Positions 42,610 through 52,223 of a stretch of DNA of 64,000 nucleotides are shown piece after piece. The translations under genes and the position numbers were made by a program. The stretch lies in NCBI GenBank assembly GCA_963930955.1, contig OZ006967.1, positions 992,001-1,056,000 on the forward strand, in the 5' to 3' direction. The stretch's first letter is position 1. Each line of letters starts with the position of its first letter. Under the pieces are notes generated by a model. That model had not been told where the DNA came from, ran no database searches, and was given only the letters and a program-made list of their open reading frames with translations. The stretch comes from Scatomonas sp963930955. Its GTDB lineage: Bacteria > Bacillota > Clostridia > Lachnospirales > Lachnospiraceae.

Positions 42610-43422
42610 ATGAGAGTTGGCTATATGACCAATGGCTTTGGTCCTCTTGTGGGCGAAGGAGCAGGCGTTACCAGTGTAAAAGATATCCGGTATCTTACCA
42701 TGGGTGACGATGAGGAGATTCTCAAAAAGATCACAGAGGTAGGATTCAAAAGTATTGAGGTCCTGGAAGGAAATCTGACAAAGTACAGCAGCGATCTTTC
42801 GGTGCTCAAAGATATGCTTCAGAAATATTCCGCTGAGATGATGAGCGTCTGCGTAGGGGCAAACTTTATTTATCAGGATGCCCTGGAAGATGAAATGTTT
42901 CATATAGAAGCGGTGGCAAAGGCAGGCCAGGCGGTAGGCGTTACTTACGCGGCTCTCTGCGGCGGCGCCATCCGGGGCAAAGGGATTCAGGATCAGGATT
43001 ACTGCCTGCTGGGAAAAGGACTGGATATGGCTGCGAAAATCTTTGCGGAATACGGCATTGAGGCCAGCTATCATCCGCATCTGGGATCTATGGCGGAGGC
43101 TCCGGATCAGGTAGACCGGCTGTTTGCGGAAACTTCTATTAAAATCTGTCCGGATCTGGCGCATCTGGCGGCAGGCGGCGGCGATCCCCTTGCCATTGTA
43201 AAAAAATATTATGACCGGATTTCTTTTGTACATCTGAAGGATCTGGATGATAAGGGCTTTGCGCCTCTGGGAACCGGCCGTCTGGATATTGACGGAGTAC
43301 TGGATTTCCTGAAGGAAAAGGGATACACAGGCGATTATCTGGTAGAAGTAGACGGCTACGCGGGAGATCCGGTATATGCCTGCCAGACCTCCTATGATTT
43401 TTTGAAAGGAAAACTTCTGTAA
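42610..43422 (+). CDS. TIM-barrel sugar-phosphate isomerase/epimerase-type enzyme 2
   Basis: A 270-residue AP-endonuclease-2-like barrel starting MRVGYMTNGFGPLVGEGAGV. Family metal-site segments are ASYHPHLGSMAEAPD, KICPDLAHLAAGGGD, VHLKDLDDKGF and YLVEVDGYAG. ATG 42610 has ideal spacing from GGAGG (42596-42600); the in-frame ATG 42604 is too close. It is the first gene of the plus-strand operon with the ABC importer and dehydrogenase 2. It may isomerise, epimerise or eliminate from an oxidised sugar. Confidence 0.9.
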   Translation: MRVGYMTNGFGPLVGEGAGVTSVKDIRYLTMGDDEEILKKITEVGFKSIEVLEGNLTKYSSDLSVLKDMLQKYSAEMMSVCVGANFIYQDALEDEMFHIEAVAKAGQAVGVTYAALCGGAIRGKGIQDQDYCLLGKGLDMAAKIFAEYGIEASYHPHLGSMAEAPDQVDRLFAETSIKICPDLAHLAAGGGDPLAIVKKYYDRISFVHLKDLDDKGFAPLGTGRLDIDGVLDFLKEKGYTGDYLVEVDGYAGDPVYACQTSYDFLKGKLL

Positions 43423-43458
43423 GTTTCAATTCATAGAGTAGAAAGGGGAAAGAAGAGT

Positions 43459-44655
43459 ATGAAGAGAAAAGCGATCAGCGTGATGCTGGCCACAGGCCTG
43501 GTACTGTCTATGGCAGCGGGCTGCGGAAGCCAGGAAGAGGGAAATGTAACGAATTCTAGCTCGGCCCAGACGGATAGTACAGAGGTTGAGTCGGGGAGCA
43601 GCCAGGACGACACGGTTGAAACGGACAGTACGGGAGAAGAGCCCGCAGGTCAGAGCGGCGCCACCGGTCCCAATGGCGAGACAGCTACCTCCGCTTCGGA
43701 AATCCAGCTGACGGAAGAGGAAAAGCAGCAGATCCGGGACGGCGGCTACACGGCGGCGATCTCCCTGCATTATGGAGGAAATGACTGGGCGACTTCTCAG
43801 CTGGAAGGGCTTGAGGCGACCTTCGCGGATCTGGGAATAGAAGTTGTGGCAGTTACCGACGCGAATTTTTCCGCTGAACAGCAGGTGTCGGATATTGAGA
43901 CCATTATGGCGAAAAATCCGGATATCATCGTCAGCATTCCTACAGACGCAACCTCCACGGCGGACGCTTTCCAGACTGTATCCGAGGCGGGGATCAAGCT
44001 GGTGTTCATGGACAATGTACCGGAGGGAATGACGGCCGGAGAAGATTATGTCAGCTGCGTGTCCGCGGATAATTACGGAAACGGCTGTATTGCCGCTGAG
44101 TTAATGGGCGAGGCCCTGGGCGGCGAAGGACAGATCGCCATGGTGTACTATGACACCGTGTATTTTGTAACCAATCAGAGAGATCAGGGCTTTAGGGACA
44201 CCATCGCGGAGAAATATCCGGGTATCGAGATCGTTTCGGAACAGGGCTTTACCGATGAAAATGGATGTTCCGAGCAGGGCGACGCGATTCTGACCCAGTT
44301 CCCCATGATCAACGGCATCTACGCCAGCTGGGATATTCCTATGGAAGGAGTGCTTTCTTCTGTAAGAGCGGCTGGTCTCACCGGTGATGATGTGAAACTG
44401 ACTACCATCGACCTGGGCAACAATATGGCAAAAGAAATCGCAGAAGGAAACGTTGTGGGACTGGGCGCGCAGCTTCCCTACGATCAGGGTGTCGCCGAAG
44501 CCACACTGGCAGCCTATTCCCTGCTGGGAAAAGAAGCTCCGGCTTATGTGGTGGTTGACGCTAAGAGAGTAGAGCGGTCAAATGTTCTGGAAGCCTACGA
44601 GGACGTATACCACATCGAAGCTCCGGACTGGCTGCAGGAGGCAGTTTCTGAGTAA
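43459..44655 (+). CDS. Sugar ABC importer, substrate-binding lipoprotein
   Basis: A 398-residue lipoprotein: signal peptide VMLATGLVLSMAAGC with lipobox cysteine, then an acidic Ser/Gly linker (~70 residues). A periplasmic-binding-protein type 1 domain follows (YTAAISLHYGGNDWATSQLE, IVSIPTDATSTADAF, YVSCVSADNYGNGCIAAELM). It delivers substrate to the ATPase and permease encoded next. Its binding domain is strikingly similar to the C-terminal half of the LacI-type regulator at 48431, with shared phrases such as DYVSCVS and TNQRD. Confidence 0.93.
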   Translation: MKRKAISVMLATGLVLSMAAGCGSQEEGNVTNSSSAQTDSTEVESGSSQDDTVETDSTGEEPAGQSGATGPNGETATSASEIQLTEEEKQQIRDGGYTAAISLHYGGNDWATSQLEGLEATFADLGIEVVAVTDANFSAEQQVSDIETIMAKNPDIIVSIPTDATSTADAFQTVSEAGIKLVFMDNVPEGMTAGEDYVSCVSADNYGNGCIAAELMGEALGGEGQIAMVYYDTVYFVTNQRDQGFRDTIAEKYPGIEIVSEQGFTDENGCSEQGDAILTQFPMINGIYASWDIPMEGVLSSVRAAGLTGDDVKLTTIDLGNNMAKEIAEGNVVGLGAQLPYDQGVAEATLAAYSLLGKEAPAYVVVDAKRVERSNVLEAYEDVYHIEAPDWLQEAVSE

Positions 44656-44665
44656 GGAGGAAAAA

Positions 44666-46161
44666 ATGAACCCATATGTACTGGAAATGAAAGGGATTGA
44701 AAAATCTTTTGGCGTACCGGTGCTGAAGGGAGTGGATTTCTCTCTGGAAAAGGGAGAAATCCATGCCCTGGTGGGAGGCAACGGAGCAGGAAAGTCTACC
44801 TTGATGAAGATTATGACGGGCGTTTATACCAAAGACGCCGGCACAATTCTGGTCAATGGAAATGAGACCGTGATTCAGAATACGCATGATGCCAAGAAAA
44901 ACGGGATCGGAATGATTTTCCAGGAGTTGTCTCTTGTGCAGAGCATGACAGTAGAAGAAAACATTTTTCTGGGCTCCGAGGTTGTGGAGAAAGGCCTTCG
45001 GAATACAGGCTATATGACGCAGAGAGCCCAGGAGGTTCTGGACGAACTGGGAATCGATGTGAATCCCAAGGAAGTCGTGGGAGATCTGAGCGTAGGAATG
45101 AGCCAGATGGTGGAGATTGCCAAAGCCATGGAAAAAGAGGCGAAGATTCTGGTGCTGGATGAGCCTACAGCCTCCCTTTCGGATGCGGAGACCAAGTATC
45201 TGTTTAAAATGATGAGAGATCTGCAGCAGAAAGGGGTTTCCATGATCTATATTTCCCACAGGATGAATGAGATCATGGAGATCGCGGACAGGATTTCTAT
45301 TCTGCGGGATGGGAAAATCGTTCATACAGGTAAAATCGCGGATATTACGCTGGAAGAGATCATCACACATATGATGGGGGAGAGCACCGGGAAAAAATTT
45401 GACTGGGTGCCAAGAGAATATGATAAAGAAGGACCGGATCTTCTGCAGGTAGAACACCTGAAAATCAATGACCGGATTGAAGATATTTCATTTCGGCTGA
45501 AAAGAGGAGAGATCCTTGGCTTTGCCGGACTGATGGGAAGCGGAAGAACAGAAATTCTGGAAACACTGTTCGGGCTTCGGAAACAGGCCGGCGGAACCGT
45601 TCGCCTGAGGGGAGAAGCTGTAAGCGCGAAAAATCCGGGAGAAGCAATCCGGAACGGGTTTGCGCTGATCCCGGAGGACCGGAGAAAACAAGGGCTTGTG
45701 CTGATCCATTCGGTGAAAGAAAACGCGATCCTGCCCAAAGTAAAACAATTAAGAAAACACGGCTTTTTTATAGATGAAAAAAAGGCCGATGCACTGGTGG
45801 AGGAAAATGTTCAGAAGCTGAATATTGTGACCGATGATATCCATAAGAGAATTAATCTTCTCTCAGGCGGCAATCAGCAAAAAGTAGTAATTGCCAAATG
45901 GATGAATATGGATCCGGAAGTCATGATGCTGGACGAACCTACTGCGGGCGTGGACGTGGCGCGAAAGCGGAAATTATTTCTCTGATCCGGGATTATGCGG
46001 ACCAGGGAAAAGGCGTCTTATTTGTTTCTTCAGAATTGGCGGAACTCATGGCTGTGTGTGACAGGATTATTACTATCTTTGATGGACACATCACTGGAGA
46101 GATCGATAGAAAAGATATAGAAACAGAGGAGGTACTGCAGTATGCAATCCAGCAAAAGTAA
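44666..46161 (+). pseudogene. Sugar ABC importer ATPase (RbsA/MglA-type), frameshifted
   Basis: A two-domain ABC ATPase starting MNPYVLEMKGIEKSFGVPVL after AAGGAGGAAAAA. Domain 1 has Walker A GGNGAGKST and Walker B ILVLDEPTASL. Domain 2 has the degenerate GLMGSGRTE and LLSGGNQQKVVIAKWM with MMLDEPTAGVDV. At about 45957-45961 one G appears to be missing (GACGTGGCGCG instead of GACGTGGGCGCG). The frame leaves at DEPTAGVDV and the remaining 65 codons (GAKAEIISLIRDYADQGKGV...) lie in another frame to 46161. It is either a recent null mutation or a sequence error. Confidence 0.85.
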
Positions 46162-47104
46162 AAGAAACATACAGTGGGACAAATATATGGTTTATATCAT
46201 CTTCGCCGTGGTATTTGTCCTGTTCGCGCTGATCCTGGGGAATAAAGGCTTTCTCCAGCCCAGGAACCTGGTTAATATTCTGCGGCAGACGGCAATGATC
46301 TCTGTTATGTCCGTGGCAGGCGTATTTGTTATGGCAGCGGGCCAGATCGATCTGACGGTTGGATCCATAACCGCTATGACGGCTATGCTGGTTTCCCTGG
46401 TGCTGCAGGCTACCAATAATATCTTTCTGGCCCTGATCGTGGGTATTGGTTTTGGCGCGGCGGTAGGATTGATCAACGGACTGCTGGTTACAAAGCTGAA
46501 GCTTCCGGCCTTTCTGGCTACCCTGGGAACCATGGAGCTGGTTCGGGGCGCAGCTATGTGGATCACAGATACAGCGGCAGTTCCCATTGAAAACAAAACT
46601 TTCTGCAATATTTTCGGAATCGGAGAGGTGGCCGGGATCCCGGTGCTGGTTTTATGGACGATCCTGTTTTATGTGGCTGGAATCCTGATTTTTAACAAGG
46701 CGGCCTTTGGCAGACATGTGCTTGCCACAGGAGGAAATGAGAATTCTGCTATATACAGCGGTATCAATACCCAGAAGGTAAAGATCATTGCATTTACCAT
46801 GTCCGGTGCTTTTGCGGCTTTTGCCGGCATTATGTACGCGGCGCGTATGCAGGCAGGAAGATATTCCTACGGCGATGGAGATGAAATGTCTGTAATCGCA
46901 GCGGTAGTATTGGGCGGAACTGCCATGTCAGGCGGAACCGGCTCTGTAATCGGCGCTTTGTTCGGCTCGGTTCTGATGGGAATGATGAATAACGCCGTGA
47001 TCCTGGCAAATCTGAGTTCTGCGCAGCAGACCATGATTAAAGGCGGAATCATTATTCTGGCAGTAGCGATCAGTAATCTGAGTCAGAGAAAGAAGAAAAA
47101 TTAA
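46142..47104 (+). CDS. Sugar ABC importer permease (RbsC-type)
   Basis: A 320-residue BPD_transp_2 permease with about 8-10 helices (VYIIFAVVFVLFALILGNKG at the start). Conserved features are AAGQIDLTVGSITAMTAMLV, AFLATLGTMELVRGAAMW and the cytoplasmic loop AFGRHVLATGGNENSAIYSG that contacts the ATPase. It overlaps the ATPase gene by 20 bp. With the binding protein it forms a CUT2-type importer for a sugar or sugar derivative. Confidence 0.93.
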   Translation: MQSSKSKRNIQWDKYMVYIIFAVVFVLFALILGNKGFLQPRNLVNILRQTAMISVMSVAGVFVMAAGQIDLTVGSITAMTAMLVSLVLQATNNIFLALIVGIGFGAAVGLINGLLVTKLKLPAFLATLGTMELVRGAAMWITDTAAVPIENKTFCNIFGIGEVAGIPVLVLWTILFYVAGILIFNKAAFGRHVLATGGNENSAIYSGINTQKVKIIAFTMSGAFAAFAGIMYAARMQAGRYSYGDGDEMSVIAAVVLGGTAMSGGTGSVIGALFGSVLMGMMNNAVILANLSSAQQTMIKGGIIILAVAISNLSQRKKKN

Positions 47105-47139
47105 TAGATCATTCAAATGCTTTTAAGGAGGATAGGATC

Positions 47140-48315
47140 ATGAAAAAATTAAACGTAGGATTAGTCGGAGCTGGATTTATGGGAAAGGCTCATGTGGTTG
47201 GATATTCCAATCTGCCGAAATTTTTCTGGCCGGCGCCGGCGGTACCTGTGCTGAAAACCATCTGCGACATTGACCCCCAGATTGCCAAAGACGCAAAGGA
47301 ACGTTTTGGATTTGAAAAATACTGCACAGACTGGCATGACATCGTAAATGATCCGGATATTGACGTGGTCAGCGTCTGTACCCCCAATAACGCTCATGCG
47401 CCCATTGCTATCGCAGCGCTGAAGGCAGGACAGCACGTAATCTGCGAAAAGCCCATCGCCGCCACCCTGGAAGATGCCAAGGCTATGGCGGAGGCAGCCG
47501 CAGAAGCAGCTAAAAAAGGTATCATCAGCATGAATGCTTATCAGTACCGCAGAGTGCCGGCCCTGGATCTTGCCAAGAAATTTATTGACGAGGGAGCGGT
47601 GGGACAGATCCTGAATATCCGCTGCACTTATCTGCAGAGCTGGTCCGCGGATCCGGACTCTCCCCTTTCCTGGAGATTCCAGAAAGACATTGCCGGAGCC
47701 GGCGCTTTGGGTGACATTGCTTCTCATGTAATTGATATTGCCCAGTACCTGGCAGGAGACATCGACGAAGTAGTTTCCATGATGAAAACCTACATTAAAG
47801 AAAGACCGGTTCAGGAAGGCGGCGTGGATCTTCTGGGAACGGTTAAGCTGGGAGCAGACGCGCCCCGGAAGGCCGTAGATGTTGACGATGAAGATTCTTT
47901 CCTGGTGAAATTTAAAAACGGCGCTGTAGGAAGCATTGAGGCTACCAGAAACGCCTGGGGAAGAAATAACTTTATTACCGTAGAACTTCACGGAACAAAG
48001 GGCAGCATCGCATTTAATTATGAAAGATTAAATGAGCTGCAGGTATGCTTTGCCGATGATCCTGATGACAGAAGAGGATTCAAAACCATCTATACAGGAC
48101 CTGCCCATTTCCACGGGGAAGTCACCTGGAATATTCCCGGCATGAATATCGGTTACGGAGAATTGAAGACCATCGAAATGTATGAGTTCATGAAAGCCAT
48201 TGCCGAAGGCTATCAGCCCAGCACCAACTTTGCAGTGGGATACCGGGTAGAGCGGGTTTGCGAAGCCGTAAGAAAATCCGCGGAAAGTAAAAAATGGGAG
48301 AAAGTTGAGGATTAA
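47140..48315 (+). CDS. Gfo/Idh/MocA-family dehydrogenase 2
   Basis: A 391-residue oxidoreductase starting MKKLNVGLVGAGFMGKAHVV with Rossmann motif GLVGAGFMGKAH, CEKPIAATLEDAKAM and LGDIASHVIDIAQYLAGDID. It resembles dehydrogenase 1 throughout. TAAGGAGG lies 8 bp before the ATG. As the last gene of the importer operon it probably oxidises the imported compound, for example at a sugar hydroxyl. The cofactor and substrate are inferred only from the family. Confidence 0.92.
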   Translation: MKKLNVGLVGAGFMGKAHVVGYSNLPKFFWPAPAVPVLKTICDIDPQIAKDAKERFGFEKYCTDWHDIVNDPDIDVVSVCTPNNAHAPIAIAALKAGQHVICEKPIAATLEDAKAMAEAAAEAAKKGIISMNAYQYRRVPALDLAKKFIDEGAVGQILNIRCTYLQSWSADPDSPLSWRFQKDIAGAGALGDIASHVIDIAQYLAGDIDEVVSMMKTYIKERPVQEGGVDLLGTVKLGADAPRKAVDVDDEDSFLVKFKNGAVGSIEATRNAWGRNNFITVELHGTKGSIAFNYERLNELQVCFADDPDDRRGFKTIYTGPAHFHGEVTWNIPGMNIGYGELKTIEMYEFMKAIAEGYQPSTNFAVGYRVERVCEAVRKSAESKKWEKVED

Positions 48316-48368
48316 TATCACAGGGACTGCAGAGATGCGGTCCCTTTTCCCGTAGGAAATAAGAGAAA

Positions 48369-48396
48369 TTGACTTTTTTTACCGGGCCTGTATAAT
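48369..48396 (+). promoter_or_regulatory. Promoter of the LacI-type regulator
   Basis: TTGACT (48369-48374), 16-bp spacer, TATAAT (48391-48396). No AATTTGCGCAAATT site is visible here, so the regulator may be expressed constitutively. Confidence 0.65.
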
Positions 48397-48430
48397 GGAG
48401 TTTGGTAGAACAACAGATGGGTGGAAAAAA

Positions 48431-50479
48431 ATGGCAACGATCAATGATATAGCAAAAATGGCGGGGGTATCCGTCTCCACAGTTTCACACGTAGTAAATA
48501 AAACCCGTTATGTAAGCCCGGAGAAGGTGGAAAAAGTCGAAAGGGCTATACGGGAACTGGAGACACCTCCGAATTTCGTACTGAAGAAAAAAATGGCGCC
48601 GTCTTTCGAGAAAGATGGAAAATATATTATTATGCTGCTCTCGGACAAGCAGAGTAATTTTCAGCGCCGGGTGGAGCGGAAGATTGACGAGAAATTAAAA
48701 AACACGGAATACTCTCTGGTCACCATAGAATGCGGGACGGATATTGACGGGATGACAGGGTTTCTGCAGGCGGTGGTCCACGGGAATGCCGCCGCCGGGC
48801 TTATTGTTTTTCCGGATGAAAAAGATCTCCTGATCAAGCGTGTTCTGGCAGATTCCCGTGTGCCGGCAGTCATTCTGGGAAGAGAGGTTGAGGGGTATCT
48901 GGCGGATACGGTCTGCACCGATACCTTTGCGGGCGCTTACAAGGGAACAAAGCATCTGATCAATAAGGGTCATGAGCGGATTGCCTTTCTGGGCCGCAGC
49001 AGCGACCGGATGCCCATGCGCCTGGAAGGATATAAAAAGGCGCTGGAAGAATCTGAACTTCCGGTTGACGAAGCCTATATTTATCCCCATCTTCAAAATG
49101 ACAGGGATTTTTACGGGGCCATGGATCATCTGCTGGAGAAAGAGCATATGCCCACAGCGGTGCTTCTGGCCAATTACGCGGTAGTAACTCCTTTCTTAAA
49201 ATATATCAGCGCCCACAATATTCAATGTCCGGGAGACATCTCTGTGGTCTGCTTTGACTTTTTTGAATGGGCCCCTCTGTACACGCCGGCCCTTACCACC
49301 ATTGAACAGGATGTGGAGCCCTACGCGGGGCTGGCGGTAGACACGCTGCTGAAACGGATCGCCCGCCAGGAGTATGCCAATATGCCGGCTAATAAAGATA
49401 TTTATAAAACAGAAACCCTTTCCATGAAGCTGGTTATCCGGGATTCTACCCAGGGGATCGGCAGGGGACCATTTGGCGAGCGGGCGGCCTCTATGGAGGA
49501 ACTGATCTTTCCGGAAGAAAAGATTTCCGTGATCCGCCAGAAAAAACTGACGGCGGCCATCTCCTTCCACTATGCGGGAAAAGCGTGGATGGAACTTCAT
49601 CAGAAAGGGATCCGCAATGTGTTTGACCGTATGGGGATTTCTGTGATTGCTATTACAGACGCACATTTTGATCCCCAGCTGCAGTGCCGGCAGCTGGAGA
49701 GCCTGGCCCTTCTGAAGCCGGATATTATGATCGCGATTCCCACGGACAATAAGCGTACCTCGGAGGCCTTTCGGGAAATTGCCCGGAGCGGTATGAAGCT
49801 GGTGCTGATCAACAGTGTGCCGGAAGGGCTCTCGCAGGAGGACTACGTTAGCTGTGTTTCTGTAAACGAGCGTTCCCACGGACAGAACATGGGGCATGGG
49901 CTGGGAGAGTACATGTACCGCCACGGGCTGAAAAACTATGGGGTGATCGTGCACAACGCGGATTTCTATGCCACCAATCAGCGGGACAATGCGGCCAAGC
50001 AGGTCCTGGCGGAAGAATATCCGGATCTGCGGCTGTGCGGAGAAGTCCGGTTTGAAAATGAAGGAGAGGTTTACAGAAAAACCCGGGAACTGGTAAAGAG
50101 ATATCCGGAAATCGAGGCCCTCTATATTTCCTGGGACGGGCCGGCCATAAAAAGTATGGAAGCCCTGACAGAGCTGGGCCGCACAGATATCGCCATTTCT
50201 ACCGGCGACCTGGATTACGCTGTGGCTATGAACATGGCAAAAGGAGGCATGGTCAAGGCGCTGAGCGCCCAGTGCCCCTTTGAACAGGGCCAGGCCCTTG
50301 CCCTGGCGGCTGTAAAGGCTGTGCTGGGGGAAGAGGTTCCCTCCTTTGTGGGAGTAGAACCCATCACCGTGACGCCGGAAAACCTCCTCCGTTCCTGGAA
50401 ACAGGTCTTTAAGGAGGAAGCCGGAGAGGAACTGACCCAGGCCTTTAAAGAAAATCCTAATTATGTGTTTGAAAAATAA
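48431..50479 (+). CDS. LacI-family regulator with a second, importer-like binding domain
   Basis: A 682-residue regulator, about twice the usual LacI length. The HTH is at residues 1-25 (ATINDIAKMAGVSVSTVSHV). A first PBP-like domain (about 60-345, e.g. GLIVFPDEKDLL, AGAYKGTKHLINKGHERIAF) is followed by a second one (about 375-680). The second starts KLTAAISFHYAGKAWMELHQ and matches the importer's binding protein in many phrases: IPTDNKRTSEAF, EDYVSCVSVNE, ATNQRD, LYISWD. ATG 48431 is chosen after GGTGG; the upstream frame carries the -10 element. It likely represses through the AATTTGCGCAAATT sites and may read two ligands. Confidence 0.9.
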   Translation: MATINDIAKMAGVSVSTVSHVVNKTRYVSPEKVEKVERAIRELETPPNFVLKKKMAPSFEKDGKYIIMLLSDKQSNFQRRVERKIDEKLKNTEYSLVTIECGTDIDGMTGFLQAVVHGNAAAGLIVFPDEKDLLIKRVLADSRVPAVILGREVEGYLADTVCTDTFAGAYKGTKHLINKGHERIAFLGRSSDRMPMRLEGYKKALEESELPVDEAYIYPHLQNDRDFYGAMDHLLEKEHMPTAVLLANYAVVTPFLKYISAHNIQCPGDISVVCFDFFEWAPLYTPALTTIEQDVEPYAGLAVDTLLKRIARQEYANMPANKDIYKTETLSMKLVIRDSTQGIGRGPFGERAASMEELIFPEEKISVIRQKKLTAAISFHYAGKAWMELHQKGIRNVFDRMGISVIAITDAHFDPQLQCRQLESLALLKPDIMIAIPTDNKRTSEAFREIARSGMKLVLINSVPEGLSQEDYVSCVSVNERSHGQNMGHGLGEYMYRHGLKNYGVIVHNADFYATNQRDNAAKQVLAEEYPDLRLCGEVRFENEGEVYRKTRELVKRYPEIEALYISWDGPAIKSMEALTELGRTDIAISTGDLDYAVAMNMAKGGMVKALSAQCPFEQGQALALAAVKAVLGEEVPSFVGVEPITVTPENLLRSWKQVFKEEAGEELTQAFKENPNYVFEK

Positions 50480-50566
50480 AGCGATGAAAATGCGCTCTAC
50501 CTATGGTAGGGTGCATTTTTCGGCTCTCCATGGTACAATCATTTTGGAAGAGAGGAGGGCAGCAGG

Positions 50567-50688
50567 ATGGATCTGGAAAAAACCGGAAGATTTATCGCTG
50601 AAAAAAGGAAGGAAAAGCATCTGACCCAGAAACAGCTGGCAGAAAAACTTCATGTGACGGACCGGGCGGTTTCCAAATGGGAGACTGG
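50567..50688 (+). pseudogene. 5' part of an XRE-type membrane regulator gene, interrupted
   Basis: ATG 50567 after GAGGAGGG gives MDLEKTGRFIAEKRKEKHLT and a complete XRE HTH (QKQLAEKLHVTDRAVSKWET). After codons GAG ACT GG the frame is cut by a 3.34-kb element. It rejoins in frame at 54030, rebuilding a 227-residue protein: HTH plus several membrane helices. As it stands only the HTH fragment (ending GVSLR) can be made. Confidence 0.88.
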
Positions 50689-51419
50689 GGTATCACTTAG
50701 ATAAAGATACCACACCAATCCCACGCTGGCTTTTGCTCAACCGATACAGCCGGAGGGCTGGATAACAAGAAAAGGCGGTATGCGCCTCGTAGAGGGGTAG
50801 CGTACCGCCTTTTCTTGTGGGGGTTTCCAAAGGGGGCAACGCCCCCATTTGGCACACGACTTTGCTTGCAAAGTGTAGTGTGTTATACCTGCTGGCGTGG
50901 CTGACGGGGGAAACGGGGTGCGGTGCTTTATGCGCCCCGTTTGCTCCGGCAGGAAAACAGGCTGAATTTTTGCGAATGGGAATGAGAAAAAAATCGGGCT
51001 TTTTTCAGAGAACGGCGGCAGGTATATGAAAGCCCCCGTCCCTCGTCCTACGCTCCGACTTGTGGACAAAGTGTCCCGAAGTGTGGCCACACTCCCGGAA
51101 AAGTAGCGGGACAGCGGGCAACCGTCAAGGCTGAAATGAACGGGTTTGCACCCGGCCTTGACCGCCGCCCGCCGCACCGCTGAATGGATGGACAAGACGG
51201 CCAATCCCTCATAGTGCTTGACCGCTCTCTTTCTGATTTTGGAGCGTTTTTCTCTAAAAATTGAAATGGGCGGGAAGCCATTTTAGGGCTTTCCCGCCTT
51301 GATTGCCCTTTAGCAAAGACAGATGGGACTGTCAACGGCGGCGCATGAAATGCGCCGTTCATCTTGACCGTTGACTGACCCGGCTGGCTTTGCTATCTTC
51401 CGATAAACCTAGCTTTGTG
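50689..51419. other. Gene-free left arm of the element, possible oriT
   Basis: No gene can be supported in these 730 bases. They hold a perfect hairpin (CAAGAAAAGGCGGTA at 50766-50780 with TACCGCCTTTTCTTG at 50803-50817) and an imperfect inverted repeat ACTTTGCTTGCAAAGT at 50859-50874 with outer ACAC/GTGT. They also hold a terminator-like GGGCGGGAA...TTTCCCGCC near 51268-51298. The ACTTTGC repeat resembles the transfer-origin region of Tn1549-like elements as I recall it; low certainty. Confidence 0.4.
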
Positions 51420-52199
51420 TTATTGAAGTCCCATAATAAAAACCACCAACGCCATGATTATAAGTACAGTCCAGCTGATATATCTACCTGCAATTTCAAA
51501 ATCAGATGGCTCCGCATGGTCTACATTGCGGATTTGAAAACTCAAATTCCAGCGGAACAATTCATCTGCAAACAAAATTGAAAGTGCATTTAGAACGCAA
51601 ATGAATACCGCTCCAAACCATGCAAGCCAATTACCCTTGTGCGTTAATTCTGGTTCACCCATCAAATTTAATATAGTGATAACAGAAGGTTCCATTGGGT
51701 CAATTACAGTTCCATTTTCGTCCATTACAGTTCCATAATTCGTTGTTACGGTTATATCAAGATTTTCTATGCTTCCATCCTCATTGTAAAGCCAGAGGTA
51801 ATCTCCATAGTCTAACACCCCGCCACGAAAGAGAATTTCTTCGCCTTGGCGAAGTTCCACTCCAACCATGTCATCTCTTAGTTCGCTATCCTTTGGAATG
51901 GCGGTTGCGTCTTCCTTAGCAGTATAGGGGCCATATGTCTTGCCGTTATATTGAAAAAGCACCGTCTTATCTTCATGCACTGTAAAATTTGCCTGTTTTC
52001 CTTGTATTTTACCTGAATACACAGTACTGTTGTTTTCATAATTCGGAACAAGAATAGCATCCTTATACGCAAATCCCACCCGAGCAATAGTAATGGGATA
52101 AAGCATTGTGAACACAATAATCATGGCTACCATAATAAACAATAACCCCTTTTGGTAGCCCCCCAAACATTTAATTCTCTCCAAAAAGCACACCCCCAT
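51420..52199 (-). CDS. Membrane protein of unknown function in the element
   Basis: Up to 259 residues. An N-terminal helix (LLFIMVAMIIVFTMLYPITI), an external beta-rich region (SGKIQGKQANFTVHEDKTVL, YDGN-like YNGKTYGPYTAKED) and two C-terminal helices (NWLAWFGAVFICVLNALSIL; ISWTVLIIMALVVFIMGLQ). Start uncertain between 52199 and a downstream ATG in the first helix. No family recognised. It is downstream of the XRE gene on the same strand and might be its target. Confidence 0.6.
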   Translation of the reverse strand: MGVCFLERIKCLGGYQKGLLFIMVAMIIVFTMLYPITIARVGFAYKDAILVPNYENNSTVYSGKIQGKQANFTVHEDKTVLFQYNGKTYGPYTAKEDATAIPKDSELRDDMVGVELRQGEEILFRGGVLDYGDYLWLYNEDGSIENLDITVTTNYGTVMDENGTVIDPMEPSVITILNLMGEPELTHKGNWLAWFGAVFICVLNALSILFADELFRWNLSFQIRNVDHAEPSDFEIAGRYISWTVLIIMALVVFIMGLQ

Positions 52200-52223
52200 T
52201 TTTATAAATCATCTTTTCCTTGT

